From Borborobacter arsenicus (GTDB taxonomy: Bacteria > Pseudomonadota > Alphaproteobacteria > Rhizobiales > Rhizobiaceae), in contig NZ_RKST01000014.1 of the NCBI RefSeq assembly GCF_003934165.1, positions 1 to 64,000 of the forward strand: DNA of 64,000 bases, read 5' to 3'. Under the pieces are notes generated by a model that saw only the letters and a program-made list of their open reading frames with translations, made no database searches and had not been told where the DNA came from. The number at the start of each line of letters is the position of its first letter. Positions within the stretch are counted from its first letter, which is position 1. The position numbers and the translations under genes were made by a program. Of this stretch, positions 24,872 through 33,676 are shown piece after piece.

Positions 24872-25199
24872 GCGCGCCATACCTCGCCCCAGACAGGAGC
24901 ATCGAACGCCGATGACGAAACAGAAGCGCTGATGTGAAGCCCCGCCCCGGGGCAAGCCCAAAGCGAAATCCAGGGCGCGCACCCAGGCAGCGCGAGCCGG
25001 TTCACCGACCCAGAATCCCGGTATGACTTCCACAATCAAGAATTGAGGAAGTCATACAGCGTATTTCCTGTGCATTCTGTATTCAATAAAACTATTACGA
25101 ATACAAAACCAAATATATTGCATACACAATATTGACGTTTGTCTTAATTTGTGAGAGGTTTTTGCATTAGGGACATCTTGCTTTTAGGGAGGGAAAGGA
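24872..25199. other. Intergenic region: hairpins and AT-rich promoter zone for the TRAP operon
   Basis: No gene seen. A 6-bp GC stem (GCCCCG / CGGGGC) is at 24939-24953 and a perfect 10-bp inverted repeat (GTATGACTTC / GAAGTCATAC, 17-base loop) at 25021-25057. Both could end tctA transcription. From 25060 to 25190 the DNA is strikingly AT-rich, with partial repeats of GTATTC, GAATAC and GCATACAC. It is a likely promoter with GntR- or IclR-type operator sites for the TRAP genes. Confidence 0.45.
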
Positions 25200-26303
25200 A
25201 TGGAGCGTCGTTCTTTCATCAAATCAATCGGGCTTGCGGGCGCGACGGTCGCCGGGGCTGCGCTGGCTGCGCCGGCAATCGCCCAGGATGTGCGCCATTG
25301 GCGCCTTTTGCATGCCTATCCCAAGGGCTATCCGGTCTATGGGACAGCGCCGAACGTCTTTGCCGAATTCGTCGGCAAGGCTTCGGGCGGGCGCCTGAAG
25401 GTCCAGGTCTATGGCGCGGGCGAGGTCGTGCCCGCCTTCGAGACCATGGATGCGGTCAGCAGCGGCGCTGCACAGGTGGGTTTCGGCACCTCCTATTTCT
25501 GGAAGGGCAAGGAGCCGGCGATGCAGTTCATCACCGGCCTTCCTTTCGGCATGACGGTGCAGGAGCAGAATGCCTGGTTCACGGCTGGCGGGCTTGAATT
25601 GTCGCAGAAGGTCTATGAGCGCCTCGGCTGCAAGTTCTTCGTTGCCGGTAACAGCGGCACGCAGATGGGCGGCTGGTTCAACCGCGAGATCGAATCGACG
25701 GCCAGCTTCTCCGGGCTGAAGATGCGCATGCCGGGCATGGGCGGCGAGGTGCTGAGCGCGCTCGGGGCGACCATCGTCAACCTTCCGGGCGGCGAGCTGC
25801 TGCCTTCGATGCAGTCCGGCGCCATCGATGCCTGCGAATGGATCGGGCCCTATCTCGACCAGGCCTTCGGCTTCCACAAGGTCGCCAAATACTACTACTA
25901 TCCGGGCTGGCAGGAGCCGTCGGGCATCAACGACCTGTTCGTCAACATGGATGAGTGGAACAAGCTGCCCGAGGACCTGCAGGCCATCGTCGCGGCCGGT
26001 GCCGAACTGGCGAATGCCCATGTCATCAACGAGCTGACCGCCAGGAACCCGGTCGCGCAAAAGCAGCTTATGGACGAGAAGGTCGAATTCCGTCCGTTCA
26101 GCAACGAGACGCTGATCGATCTTGCCAACAAGTCCGGCGAGGTGATCAACGACCTGGCCTCCAAGGATCCGCTCAGCCGCGAAGTTGTGGATCATATCCT
26201 CAACTTCCGCGCTGCCGTCATGGGTGCCACGGCGCTCAGCGAGCAGGCGGTGCTGATGGCCAGGTCGCTGGACTACAAATATGCCAACCTGAACGGCGGT
26301 TGA
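25200..26303 (+). CDS. TRAP transporter solute-binding protein (DctP family)
   Basis: 367 residues with a twin-arginine-like signal (ERRSFIKSIGLAGATVAGAALAAPAIAQ). The mature part contains the DctP pattern SGLKMRMPGMGGEVLSALGA with GELLPSMQSGAIDACEWIGP, where the conserved Arg (KMRMPG) binds the ligand carboxylate. Closest general resemblance is to 2-oxo-acid-binding members such as TakP. It leads a complete TRAP operon with small and large membrane subunits. Confidence 0.92.
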   Translation: MERRSFIKSIGLAGATVAGAALAAPAIAQDVRHWRLLHAYPKGYPVYGTAPNVFAEFVGKASGGRLKVQVYGAGEVVPAFETMDAVSSGAAQVGFGTSYFWKGKEPAMQFITGLPFGMTVQEQNAWFTAGGLELSQKVYERLGCKFFVAGNSGTQMGGWFNREIESTASFSGLKMRMPGMGGEVLSALGATIVNLPGGELLPSMQSGAIDACEWIGPYLDQAFGFHKVAKYYYYPGWQEPSGINDLFVNMDEWNKLPEDLQAIVAAGAELANAHVINELTARNPVAQKQLMDEKVEFRPFSNETLIDLANKSGEVINDLASKDPLSREVVDHILNFRAAVMGATALSEQAVLMARSLDYKYANLNGG

Positions 26304-26369
26304 GGTGGCTGCCCGGCGGGTCGGCAAAATCCGGTCCGCCGGTGCTTTCCAGATAACTGGTCAGCATTC

Positions 26370-26398
26370 GAGCCCGCTCCAATCATGGCAGCGGGCTC
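26370..26398 (+). terminator. Attenuator hairpin between TRAP binding-protein and permease genes
   Basis: A perfect 9-bp stem (GAGCCCGCT / AGCGGGCTC) with an 11-base loop, followed by TTGTCCT. Such hairpins commonly keep binding-protein mRNA more abundant than permease mRNA. Confidence 0.55.
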
Positions 26399-26491
26399 TT
26401 GTCCTCAACCTTATATCCAGCTCCCGGCAAACGCAGCTTTTGCTGCACTGCGCACCGTCTACTGGGAGCCCCTATTGCAAGGCCTCACGCC

Positions 26492-27040
26492 ATGTCCTTC
26501 TTGATTTCCCTGGCCAACGGCATCGACCGGGTCAACAACCGGATCGGACAGGCGTTGTCCTGGCTGGTCCTCTTCACCGTCCTGGCGGCGGCTGCCGTCG
26601 CCATCCTGCGTTACGCCTTTTCTGTTGGCTGGGTGTGGATGCAGGATTCCTACGTCTGGGCAAATGCTGCCCTGATCATGCTCGGCGCCGCCTACACGCT
26701 GCTGCATGAAAAGCATGTGCGCGTAGACTTCTTCTACGCTTCCCGCGGGCCGAAATTTCGTGCCGCGGTCAATCTCTTCGGAACGCTATTTCTTCTGGTT
26801 CCGAGCGTGCTCGCCATCTTCTGGTACAGCTACCCCTATGTCCTGCATTCCTGGCAGCGGCTTGAATCCACTCAGGATGTCGGTGGCCTGCCCTGGGTCT
26901 ATGCGCTCAAAACCATAATCCTTTTGTTCTGCATCCCGCTGCTGGCGCAGGGCCTGTCGCTGGCAATCCGGAACTATCTGGTGCTCGTGGGCGCCGCCGC
27001 AGAAACCGACAATACGAACGGAAACACTGACAATGATTGA
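26492..27040 (+). CDS. TRAP transporter small permease (DctQ)
   Basis: 182 residues from the ATG at 26492, with four membrane segments. Typical DctQ features are WMQDSYVWANAALIMLGAAYTLLHEKHVRVDFF in sequence, including the conserved H-VRVD motif at the end of helix 3. The extended frame upstream is not DctQ-like. It overlaps the DctM start by 8 bases. Confidence 0.9.
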   Translation: MSFLISLANGIDRVNNRIGQALSWLVLFTVLAAAAVAILRYAFSVGWVWMQDSYVWANAALIMLGAAYTLLHEKHVRVDFFYASRGPKFRAAVNLFGTLFLLVPSVLAIFWYSYPYVLHSWQRLESTQDVGGLPWVYALKTIILLFCIPLLAQGLSLAIRNYLVLVGAAAETDNTNGNTDND

Positions 27041-28415
27041 TGCGGCAGTCATAGGGGTACTCATGTTCCCGGCGGTGGTGGCCGCCCTGATGATGGGCTT
27101 TCCCGTCGCTTTCACCTTGAGCGGCGTGGCTCTGATATTTGCCGGCATCGGCGCGATATTCGGCCTGATCCAGTCCGAGATGCTGCCGGTCATACCGGGC
27201 CGCATCTATGGCATCATGACCAACCAGGTCTATGTCGCGATCCCGCTCTTCGTCTTCATGGGCGTGGTGCTGGAGCGCTCGCGCATCGCCGAAGATCTGC
27301 TCGAGACGCTCGGCCTTCTGTTCGGCCGCATGCGGGGCGGGCTTGGCCTGTCGGTGATCTTCGTCGGCGCGCTGCTGGCCGCCTCGACCGGGGTCGTCGG
27401 CGCAACCGTGGTGACGATGGGCCTGCTCAGCCTGCCCGCCATGATGCGAGCCGGCTATGATCCCAAGCTTGCAAGCGGCATCATCTGCGCCTCCGGCACG
27501 CTCGGCCAGATCATCCCGCCTTCGACGGTCCTCATCCTGCTGGCCGATATACTGCAGGGCGCCTATGCGCAGGCGCAGACCGCCAAGGGCAATTTCGCAC
27601 CCGAGCCGGTGTCGGTGGTCGATTTGTTTGCCGGTGCCTTCTTCCCCGGCCTGGTTCTGGTGGGGCTTTATGCGTCCTGGGTGATCTTCCTTGCCGTAAC
27701 ACGCAAGGACGCCTGCCCGGCGCTGGTCAAGGAAGGCGAAGTGGTCAGCGGATTAGGGTTCAAGGTCGTCAAGGCCTTGATCCCGCCGCTGGCTCTTATC
27801 ATTGCGGTGCTGGGCTCCATCATCGCCGGCCTTGCAACCCCAACGGAATCTGCTGCCATCGGCTCGCTCGGCGCCATGCTGCTTGCCGCTATGCAGGGCG
27901 GTCTCAATCTGAAGATCCTGCGCTCTGCCATGCGTTCGACCTTGCAGATCTCGTCGATGATCTTCCTCATCCTCATCGGCGCGACGCTGTTTTCGCTGGT
28001 GTTCCGCCTGTTCGAAGGCGACGTGCTGGTCGAACATTTCCTGACCAACATGCCCGGCGGCGTGTTCACCTCGATCCTGTTCGTTATGGTGGTGATCTTC
28101 CTGCTCGGTTTCGTGCTCGACTTCATCGAGATCATGTTCCTGGTGCTGCCGATCGTAGCCCCAATCATCCTCATGCACGATATTTCGCCAATCTGGTTCG
28201 GCGTGCTGATCGCGGTCAACCTGCAAACAAGCTTCCTGACGCCGCCCTTCGGGTTCTCGCTGTTCTACCTGCGCAGCGTGGCGCCGCCCTCGGTGACGAC
28301 CGCCCATATCTACAAGGGCATTATTCCCTTCGTCTGCCTGCAGGTCATCGGGCTGGCGATCGTGTGGTACTTCACCGGACTCAGCACCTGGCTGCCACAG
28401 GTGTTGTTCAAATAG
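27033..28415 (+). CDS. TRAP transporter large permease (DctM)
   Basis: 460 residues, about twelve membrane segments. DctM signatures include GFPVAFTLSGVALIF, VPLFVFMG-type IPLFVFMGVVLERS, GVVGATVVTMGLLSLPAMM and SGTLGQIIPPSTVLI. The N-terminus overlaps dctQ by 8 bases, so translation is coupled. With the two preceding genes it makes a complete sodium-dependent organic acid importer. Confidence 0.94.
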   Translation: MIDAAVIGVLMFPAVVAALMMGFPVAFTLSGVALIFAGIGAIFGLIQSEMLPVIPGRIYGIMTNQVYVAIPLFVFMGVVLERSRIAEDLLETLGLLFGRMRGGLGLSVIFVGALLAASTGVVGATVVTMGLLSLPAMMRAGYDPKLASGIICASGTLGQIIPPSTVLILLADILQGAYAQAQTAKGNFAPEPVSVVDLFAGAFFPGLVLVGLYASWVIFLAVTRKDACPALVKEGEVVSGLGFKVVKALIPPLALIIAVLGSIIAGLATPTESAAIGSLGAMLLAAMQGGLNLKILRSAMRSTLQISSMIFLILIGATLFSLVFRLFEGDVLVEHFLTNMPGGVFTSILFVMVVIFLLGFVLDFIEIMFLVLPIVAPIILMHDISPIWFGVLIAVNLQTSFLTPPFGFSLFYLRSVAPPSVTTAHIYKGIIPFVCLQVIGLAIVWYFTGLSTWLPQVLFK

Positions 28416-28416
28416 C

Positions 28417-28468
28417 AGCTCCTTCGGGAGCTTGATCAGGCGCCGTGCGGTCCGGTCGGGACGCACGG
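28417..28468 (+). terminator. Tandem hairpins ending the TRAP operon
   Basis: The first is AGCTCC-TTCG-GGAGCT (28417-28432), a stable UUCG-loop stem two bases after the dctM stop. The second (28443-28468) pairs CCGTGC with GCACGG plus an inner GTCC/GGAC, followed by a short T-containing run. It may serve convergent transcription from both sides. Confidence 0.6.
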
Positions 28469-28507
28469 TGCCCGATTTCTTTGGAGCGCCTGAAAGCCGG
28501 TCTTGTA

Positions 28508-30883
28508 TCAATCCCCGTAAGGCACCCAGACATTCTTGATCTCGACGGCGCGGCGCAGGAATGTATCGCCGGCGACGAGATCGGAGCGCCAATCGACCTT
28601 GCGCCCGCCGCTGGTCCAGACCCGCTTGAGATTGCCGGCCGATTCCGCTTCCGCCTGCTTGCAGCTGTCGGCATCGGCCACGCACCACAAGCCGTCGACG
28701 TCATCATGCCTGGCTAGAACGGCGGCCAGTTCGGCGGATTTGCCGGTGACGATGTTGATGGCGCCGGCCGGCAGGTCGGAGGTTTCGATAACCTGATAGA
28801 GATCGGTCGCCAGCAGCGGATGGCGTTCCGACGGCACCAGCACCACGCGATTGCCCATGGCAAGCGCCGGTGCGCAAAGCGAGATCAGCCCAAGCAGCGG
28901 GGCGTCGTCGCCACAAACAATGCCCAGCACGCCGACCGGTTCGTTCAATGCCAGCGTCACGGTGCGCGAAGGCGGGGCATGCACGCGGCCCTCATATTTG
29001 TCGGCCATGCCGGCAAAGTAGAACAGCCGCTCGATGGAAAGTTCCACCTCCTCAGCCGCCGCCTTGGCGTTGCTGCCGGTCAGACGCGCCAGCCGCCGGG
29101 TGAATTCGTCCGCGCGCGCCGCCAAATTCTCGGCAAGATAATAGAGCACCTGCGAGCGGTTGTAGCCGGTCGCTTCGCTCCAGGCAGTGCCCTTGCGGGC
29201 TGCCGCGACCGCATCGCGAATGTCCTTGCGGTTGCCCAGACCGACCTCGCCTGCAAGCCGGGCCTTGGCATCGGCGACGGCAAGCGAATAATTGCCGTCC
29301 GGCCGCACCTGCTTGCCGCCGATGAACAGCTTGGCCGTGCGGTCGATGGCCGGGCTTTCAGTGTCGCCGTCGCCAGCAATTTTCGGTCTGCTCGTCGGCT
29401 TGATCGTCGCGCCAAGCGGCAGGTCTTCGACCAGATATTCCAGCATGCCTTCGCGCCCGCCCTCGCGGCCAAAGCCACTTTCACGGAAGCCACCGAAGCC
29501 GCAGGCGGCGTCGAGCATGTTGGTGCCGTTGATCCACACCACGCCGGCCTTCAGTTGCGGGGCGACGTGAAGAGCAAGGTTGACGTTTTCGCTCCACACG
29601 GAGGCGGCAAGCCCGTAGCGGGTATTATTGGCAAGCTCGATCGCTTCCTCGGTCGAGCGGAAGCTCATGGCGGCAAGGACCGGGCCGAACACCTCTTCCT
29701 GCGCCAGGATGTTAGCCGGCGCAACGGAGGTTGCCAGCGTCGGCGGGTAGAAATGGCCTGAAGCCGGCAAGGCGCAATCGGGTTGCCAGCATTCGGCGCC
29801 CTGGCTCGCGCCTTCGGCCACCATGCCACGTACGCGCTCCAGCTGCACCCGGTTGACCAGCGGCCCGATATCGGTGTTTTTGTCGAGCGGATTGCCGACG
29901 CGCAGCCGGCTCATGCGGGTCTTGACCTTGGCGAAGAAAGCTTCGGCCACGCTTTCCTGCGCGAGCAGCCGCGACCCGGCGCAGCACACCTGGCCCTGGT
30001 TGAACCAGATGCCGTCGACCAGGCCCTCGACCGCGCTGTCGAGATCGGCATCCTCGAACACCAGGAAGGCCGACTTGCCGCCAAGTTCCAGCGACAGCTT
30101 CTTGCCCGTCCCGGCGGTCGCCTTGCGGATGATCTTGCCGACTTCCGAGGAACCCGTGAAGGCGATTTTCTGCACGCCCGGATGGTTGACGATTGCCTCG
30201 CCCGCGGCAGGGCCGCCGGGAACGATATTGACCACACCCTTGGGCACGCCCGCCCTTTGGCAGACCTCTGCAAACAGGATTGCTGTCAGCGGCGTATATT
30301 CGGCGGGCTTCAGCACCAATGTGCAGCCGGCGGCAAGTGCGGGCGCGATCTTCCAGGCCAGCATCAGCAGCGGGAAGTTCCAGGGGATGATCTGCCCGAC
30401 GACGCCCACCGGCTTGCGGTCGGGAAACTCCCTTGTCAGCGCCTGCGCCCAGCCGGCGTGATGGATGAAATGCCGAATCGCCAGCGGCACGTCGATATCG
30501 CGGCTTTCGCGGATCGGCTTGCCATTGTCGATCGATTCCAGCACCGCGAAAAGGCGCTGGTGACGCTGCATGGCACGGCCGATGGCATAAAGCACCTTGG
30601 CCCGCTCATAGCCGGAGCGGGCGCGCCATTTCGGTAATGCCTTGGCGGCAGCGGAAACCGCCGCGTCGATGTCGGCTGTACTCGCATCCGAAACGCTGGC
30701 CAGAAGTTTTCCAGTCGCCGGCTCATGCGTGGCGAAGGTCGCCCCGCTTGCCGCCGCGCGCCACGCGCCGCCGATGAACAGCGATGTGGAGAAATCGCGC
30801 CCGGCAACCCAGGCATCGGCCTCGTTGCGCGCTTCGGGTGCTGCGTCGTAATCCATCGCCGCATAGCGTTCGAGAATGTTCAT
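28508..30883 (-). CDS. Two-domain aldehyde dehydrogenase (ALDH16-like)
   Basis: 791 residues from the ATG at 30883 (RBS GAGGAG). Residues about 40-510 are a full ALDH domain: IPWNFPLLMLAWKIAPAL, FTGSSEVGK, catalytic Glu in LELGGKSAF and catalytic Cys in NQGQVCCAGSR. A second, shorter ALDH-like domain (about 530-790) starts KLFIGGKQV and keeps the Rossmann part but has no catalytic Cys motif. This layout matches ALDH16, whose second domain is a non-catalytic structural unit. deoC lies upstream on the same strand, so oxidation of acetaldehyde from deoxyribose-5-phosphate cleavage is a reasonable role. Confidence 0.88.
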   Translation of the reverse strand: MNILERYAAMDYDAAPEARNEADAWVAGRDFSTSLFIGGAWRAAASGATFATHEPATGKLLASVSDASTADIDAAVSAAAKALPKWRARSGYERAKVLYAIGRAMQRHQRLFAVLESIDNGKPIRESRDIDVPLAIRHFIHHAGWAQALTREFPDRKPVGVVGQIIPWNFPLLMLAWKIAPALAAGCTLVLKPAEYTPLTAILFAEVCQRAGVPKGVVNIVPGGPAAGEAIVNHPGVQKIAFTGSSEVGKIIRKATAGTGKKLSLELGGKSAFLVFEDADLDSAVEGLVDGIWFNQGQVCCAGSRLLAQESVAEAFFAKVKTRMSRLRVGNPLDKNTDIGPLVNRVQLERVRGMVAEGASQGAECWQPDCALPASGHFYPPTLATSVAPANILAQEEVFGPVLAAMSFRSTEEAIELANNTRYGLAASVWSENVNLALHVAPQLKAGVVWINGTNMLDAACGFGGFRESGFGREGGREGMLEYLVEDLPLGATIKPTSRPKIAGDGDTESPAIDRTAKLFIGGKQVRPDGNYSLAVADAKARLAGEVGLGNRKDIRDAVAAARKGTAWSEATGYNRSQVLYYLAENLAARADEFTRRLARLTGSNAKAAAEEVELSIERLFYFAGMADKYEGRVHAPPSRTVTLALNEPVGVLGIVCGDDAPLLGLISLCAPALAMGNRVVLVPSERHPLLATDLYQVIETSDLPAGAINIVTGKSAELAAVLARHDDVDGLWCVADADSCKQAEAESAGNLKRVWTSGGRKVDWRSDLVAGDTFLRRAVEIKNVWVPYGD

Positions 30884-30918
30884 TGTATTTCTCCTCGCAG
30901 GATCGCGCTCTACGTTGC

Positions 30919-31068
30919 CCCCCTCTGCCCTGCCGGGCATCTCCCCCACAAGGGGGGAGATTACGCTCATGTTGCCCTTCGTACTCTACCTCCCAAAAGT
31001 GGTGCGCAGACGTAGGTGAAGGCTAATCTCCCCCCTTGTGGGGGAGATGCCCGGCAGGGCAGAGGGGG
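30919..31068. repeat. Large inverted repeat between deoC and the ALDH gene
   Basis: Two perfect 45-base arms (30919-30963 and 31024-31068) surround a 60-base spacer. Each arm contains smaller hairpins (CCCTGCCGGGC, CTCCCCCAC..GGGGGGAG). Related modules (CCTCTGTCCTGCCGGAC) bound the composite repeat at 53361-53636. The RNA would form a very stable stem between two co-oriented genes and could limit readthrough or act as a processing site. Confidence 0.9.
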
Positions 31069-31108
31069 CGTGAAGGGACGCGACATCGAAAGCAAAAGCT
31101 CTCCGAAC

Positions 31109-32155
31109 CTACGCCATTGCATGGCGATGGTTGGCGGAGTAGCGGCCGCCGCTGACATGGTGCTCGAGCTGGCGCTCGATGTCGGTGAGCAGGCTGGAGG
31201 CGCCGAAGCGGAACAGCTCCGGCTCCAGCCAGGGCCGGCCGAGTTCCTCCTTCATCAGGATCAGCCAGTCGAGCGCGGATTTCGCCGTCGAAATGCCGCC
31301 GGCCGGCTTGAAGCCGATCATCTGGCCGGTCTGCTCGAAATAGGCGCGGATGGCGCGCACCATGGCAAGCCCGACCGGCAGGGTGGCGTTGACGCTTTCC
31401 TTGCCGGTGGACGTCTTGACGAAATCGGCGCCGCCCATCATCGCCACCATGGCCGCCAGCATGACATTGCGCAGCGTGGCCAGATCGCCGGTGCCGAGGA
31501 TCACCTTCAGATGTGCTTCCCCACAGGCGGCTCGGAAGGCAACGATCTCGTCATAGAGTTGCGGCCACCTTGCCTCGAAGACCAGCCCGCGCGGAATGAC
31601 GACATCGATCTCATCGGCGCCGGCTGCGACCGACAATTCGATCTCGCGGATGCGGGTCTCAAGCGGTGCGAGCCCGTGCGGAAAAGAGGTCGAGACCGCG
31701 GCGACATGGACGCGGGACCCATGCAGCGCCTCGACCGCCGTGGCGACGAAGGGATGGTAGACGCAGACCGCGGCGGGGCGGATCACTGTTTCGCCAAGGC
31801 CAAGACCCGCGGCAATGTCCTTGCGTAGCGGATTGAGCGCCTTGGCGCACAGCCGGCGCACGCGCTCATCCGTGTCGTTGCTGTTGAGCGTGGTCAGGTC
31901 CATGCAGGAAAGTGCCCTGAGCAGCCAGGCGGCTTGGTTGTCGGCCTTGATCGAGCGGCGCTTGGCCAGCGTCGCCGCGCGCCGTTCAAGCGCGCTGCGA
32001 TTGACGTTGCGCAGCGATTCCAGGAAGCCGAGATCGAGCTTCATGCCGGGATTGCGGGCAAGTCCGGGCTCTGTTGACGCAGTGTTGGCTGCCAGCCGCA
32101 CCGGCAGGGCCGCCACGGGGGAGCCCGGTTTCACATCCGCGATGGCCTTGCTCAT
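31109..32155 (-). CDS. deoC: Deoxyribose-phosphate aldolase
   Basis: 348 residues. It cleaves 2-deoxyribose-5-phosphate to acetaldehyde and glyceraldehyde-3-phosphate. Seen are DLTTLNSNDTDERV (family start), EIDVVIPRG, LKVILGTGDL, the Schiff-base Lys in DFVKTSTGKE and GFKPAGGIST. About 75 extra N-terminal residues before the core match the long rhizobial/animal-type DeoC. The downstream ALDH16-like gene probably removes the acetaldehyde. The 150-base inverted repeat separates the two. Confidence 0.94.
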   Translation of the reverse strand: MSKAIADVKPGSPVAALPVRLAANTASTEPGLARNPGMKLDLGFLESLRNVNRSALERRAATLAKRRSIKADNQAAWLLRALSCMDLTTLNSNDTDERVRRLCAKALNPLRKDIAAGLGLGETVIRPAAVCVYHPFVATAVEALHGSRVHVAAVSTSFPHGLAPLETRIREIELSVAAGADEIDVVIPRGLVFEARWPQLYDEIVAFRAACGEAHLKVILGTGDLATLRNVMLAAMVAMMGGADFVKTSTGKESVNATLPVGLAMVRAIRAYFEQTGQMIGFKPAGGISTAKSALDWLILMKEELGRPWLEPELFRFGASSLLTDIERQLEHHVSGGRYSANHRHAMA

Positions 32156-32271
32156 CTGCCTGCCTTTCCCAACCGAGCGCCCGATAGGTTATCCGGCTCG
32201 AAGCCTGCCTCATGCCATCTTTGAACGGGGCGCGGCATCAAGGCAAGATGATTGATCGTGCCGGCCCGGCT

Positions 32272-32559
32272 CTACACTTGGCAGACGATATGCGAAAAAT
32301 AACGGTCGCGGGGGTTGTATTCGGGGCGTATGCCGTCAAAGCCGCGCTCCGTTATGGTCACGAAGGACATGCCCTCGACCGGAAAGGTGCGGAAGCCGGC
32401 GCCGCTGCCGCCGCTCACCTGGAAGGCCGACAGCGTCAGCGCGCCCTTTTCGTCGTAGCCGAGAATATAGGGCTCGGCCATGCGCGGGGCGGATTTGTAA
32501 ATGAAGGACACGAGCCGGCGCTGGCCGATCGCCTCGCTGAGCGCTTGCTTGATGGACAT
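32272..32559 (-). CDS. Small WYL-domain-like protein
   Basis: 95 residues from the ATG at 32559; a longer frame exists, but this start (MSIKQALSEAIGQRRLVSF) fits the domain best. The pattern AIGQRRLVSFIYKS, EPYILGYDEKGALTLSAFQ, RTFPVEGMSFVTIT resembles the WYL ligand-sensing beta domain found in transcription factors and CRISPR regulators, here without any DNA-binding part. Function unknown. It lies between fpr and deoC. Confidence 0.7.
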   Translation of the reverse strand: MSIKQALSEAIGQRRLVSFIYKSAPRMAEPYILGYDEKGALTLSAFQVSGGSGAGFRTFPVEGMSFVTITERGFDGIRPEYNPRDRYFSHIVCQV

Positions 32560-32661
32560 TGGTCGTTCCCGGTCACAATGATCCTGGCGCCGATCATAGC
32601 GCCTCCCCAAGGAAAAATGGAGAAGGACGGCAGGAAGACAACCGCTTTTCGGGTTCGGCGG

Positions 32662-33489
32662 TCAGCCGACGAAGGCGCGTTCGACCAAGAAGCTGCCGGG
32701 ATTGCTGAGCGAGCCTTCAACGAAACCCAGCCCTTCGGCCAGCGCACGCACGTCGCGCAACATATGCATCGAGCCGCAGATCATGATGCGGTCGGTGGCG
32801 GGATCGAGCTTGTCGATGCCGAGATCGGTGTAGAACGAGCCGGATTCGATGAGCGCGGTGATGCGGCCCATGCGCCCGGAGGCCTCGCGCGTGGTGCTGT
32901 TATAGAGGCGGACGCGGCCATGCGTCAGTTCGCCGATCAGCGGGTCATCGGCAAGCTGCGCGAAAAGCTCGCGGCCATAGCGCAACTCGGCGGTGTCGCG
33001 GCAGGTGTGGGTGAGGATGAGCTGGTCGAATTTCTCATAGGTATCGGGATCGCGCAGCAGGCTGGCGAAGGGCGCGATGCCGGTGCCGGTGGAGATCATC
33101 ACCAGCCGCTTTGCCAGCGTCAGTGCATCGATCACCAGCGTGCCGGTCGCCTTGGGGCGCATCAGCACGATGTCGCCGGGCTCGATCTTCTGCAGATGCG
33201 AGGTGAGCGGGCCGTCCGGCACCTTGATGGAGAAGAATTCCAGTTCCTCGTCCCAGTTCGGGCTGGCAATGGAATAGGCACGAAACACCGGCTTTTCGGC
33301 ATTGGGCAAGCCGATCATGACGAATTCGCCCGAGCGGAAGCGCAGCGATTGCGGCCGTGTGATGCGAAACGAGAACAGCCGGTCGGTGTAGTGCTTCACC
33401 GAGACGACGGTCTGCGCATGGACATTGGCCGGAATCGGGAAATCGAGCGGCTTGGCGCCGGTCGGATCAGCCGCTGCCAGGGAATTCAT
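32662..33489 (-). CDS. fpr: Ferredoxin/flavodoxin-NADP reductase
   Basis: 275 residues. Seen are the FAD site RAYSIASP, the FAD/phosphate segment LTSHLQ, the NADP-binding GTGIAPFASLLRD and CGSMHMLRDV, and the C-terminal ERAFVG typical of bacterial subclass I FPR enzymes with a short C-terminal extension. It balances NADPH and reduced ferredoxin/flavodoxin pools and can aid oxidative stress defence. It is divergent from hyuA. Confidence 0.93.
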   Translation of the reverse strand: MNSLAAADPTGAKPLDFPIPANVHAQTVVSVKHYTDRLFSFRITRPQSLRFRSGEFVMIGLPNAEKPVFRAYSIASPNWDEELEFFSIKVPDGPLTSHLQKIEPGDIVLMRPKATGTLVIDALTLAKRLVMISTGTGIAPFASLLRDPDTYEKFDQLILTHTCRDTAELRYGRELFAQLADDPLIGELTHGRVRLYNSTTREASGRMGRITALIESGSFYTDLGIDKLDPATDRIMICGSMHMLRDVRALAEGLGFVEGSLSNPGSFLVERAFVG

Positions 33490-33676
33490 CCAGCCGGACC
33501 TTTCATGCGTTGAAGCGGCAAATCATCCTGCTTCGCCAGGACCTTGCGGTTCGGCGTGCTGCCGGATTGCCCAAAATGGTAAACTCTTGCGTGGGCGATT
33601 GATTAGTATACAAACGATCTTTGCGTCAAGATAACGATGGGACACGCGCGGGTGCGCTGCATTTCGGAAACGGCGC

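Noticed and set aside
30900-31080. GC-rich repeats considered as a CRISPR array
   Set aside because: They are two inverted arms, not regularly spaced direct repeats, and no cas genes are near.
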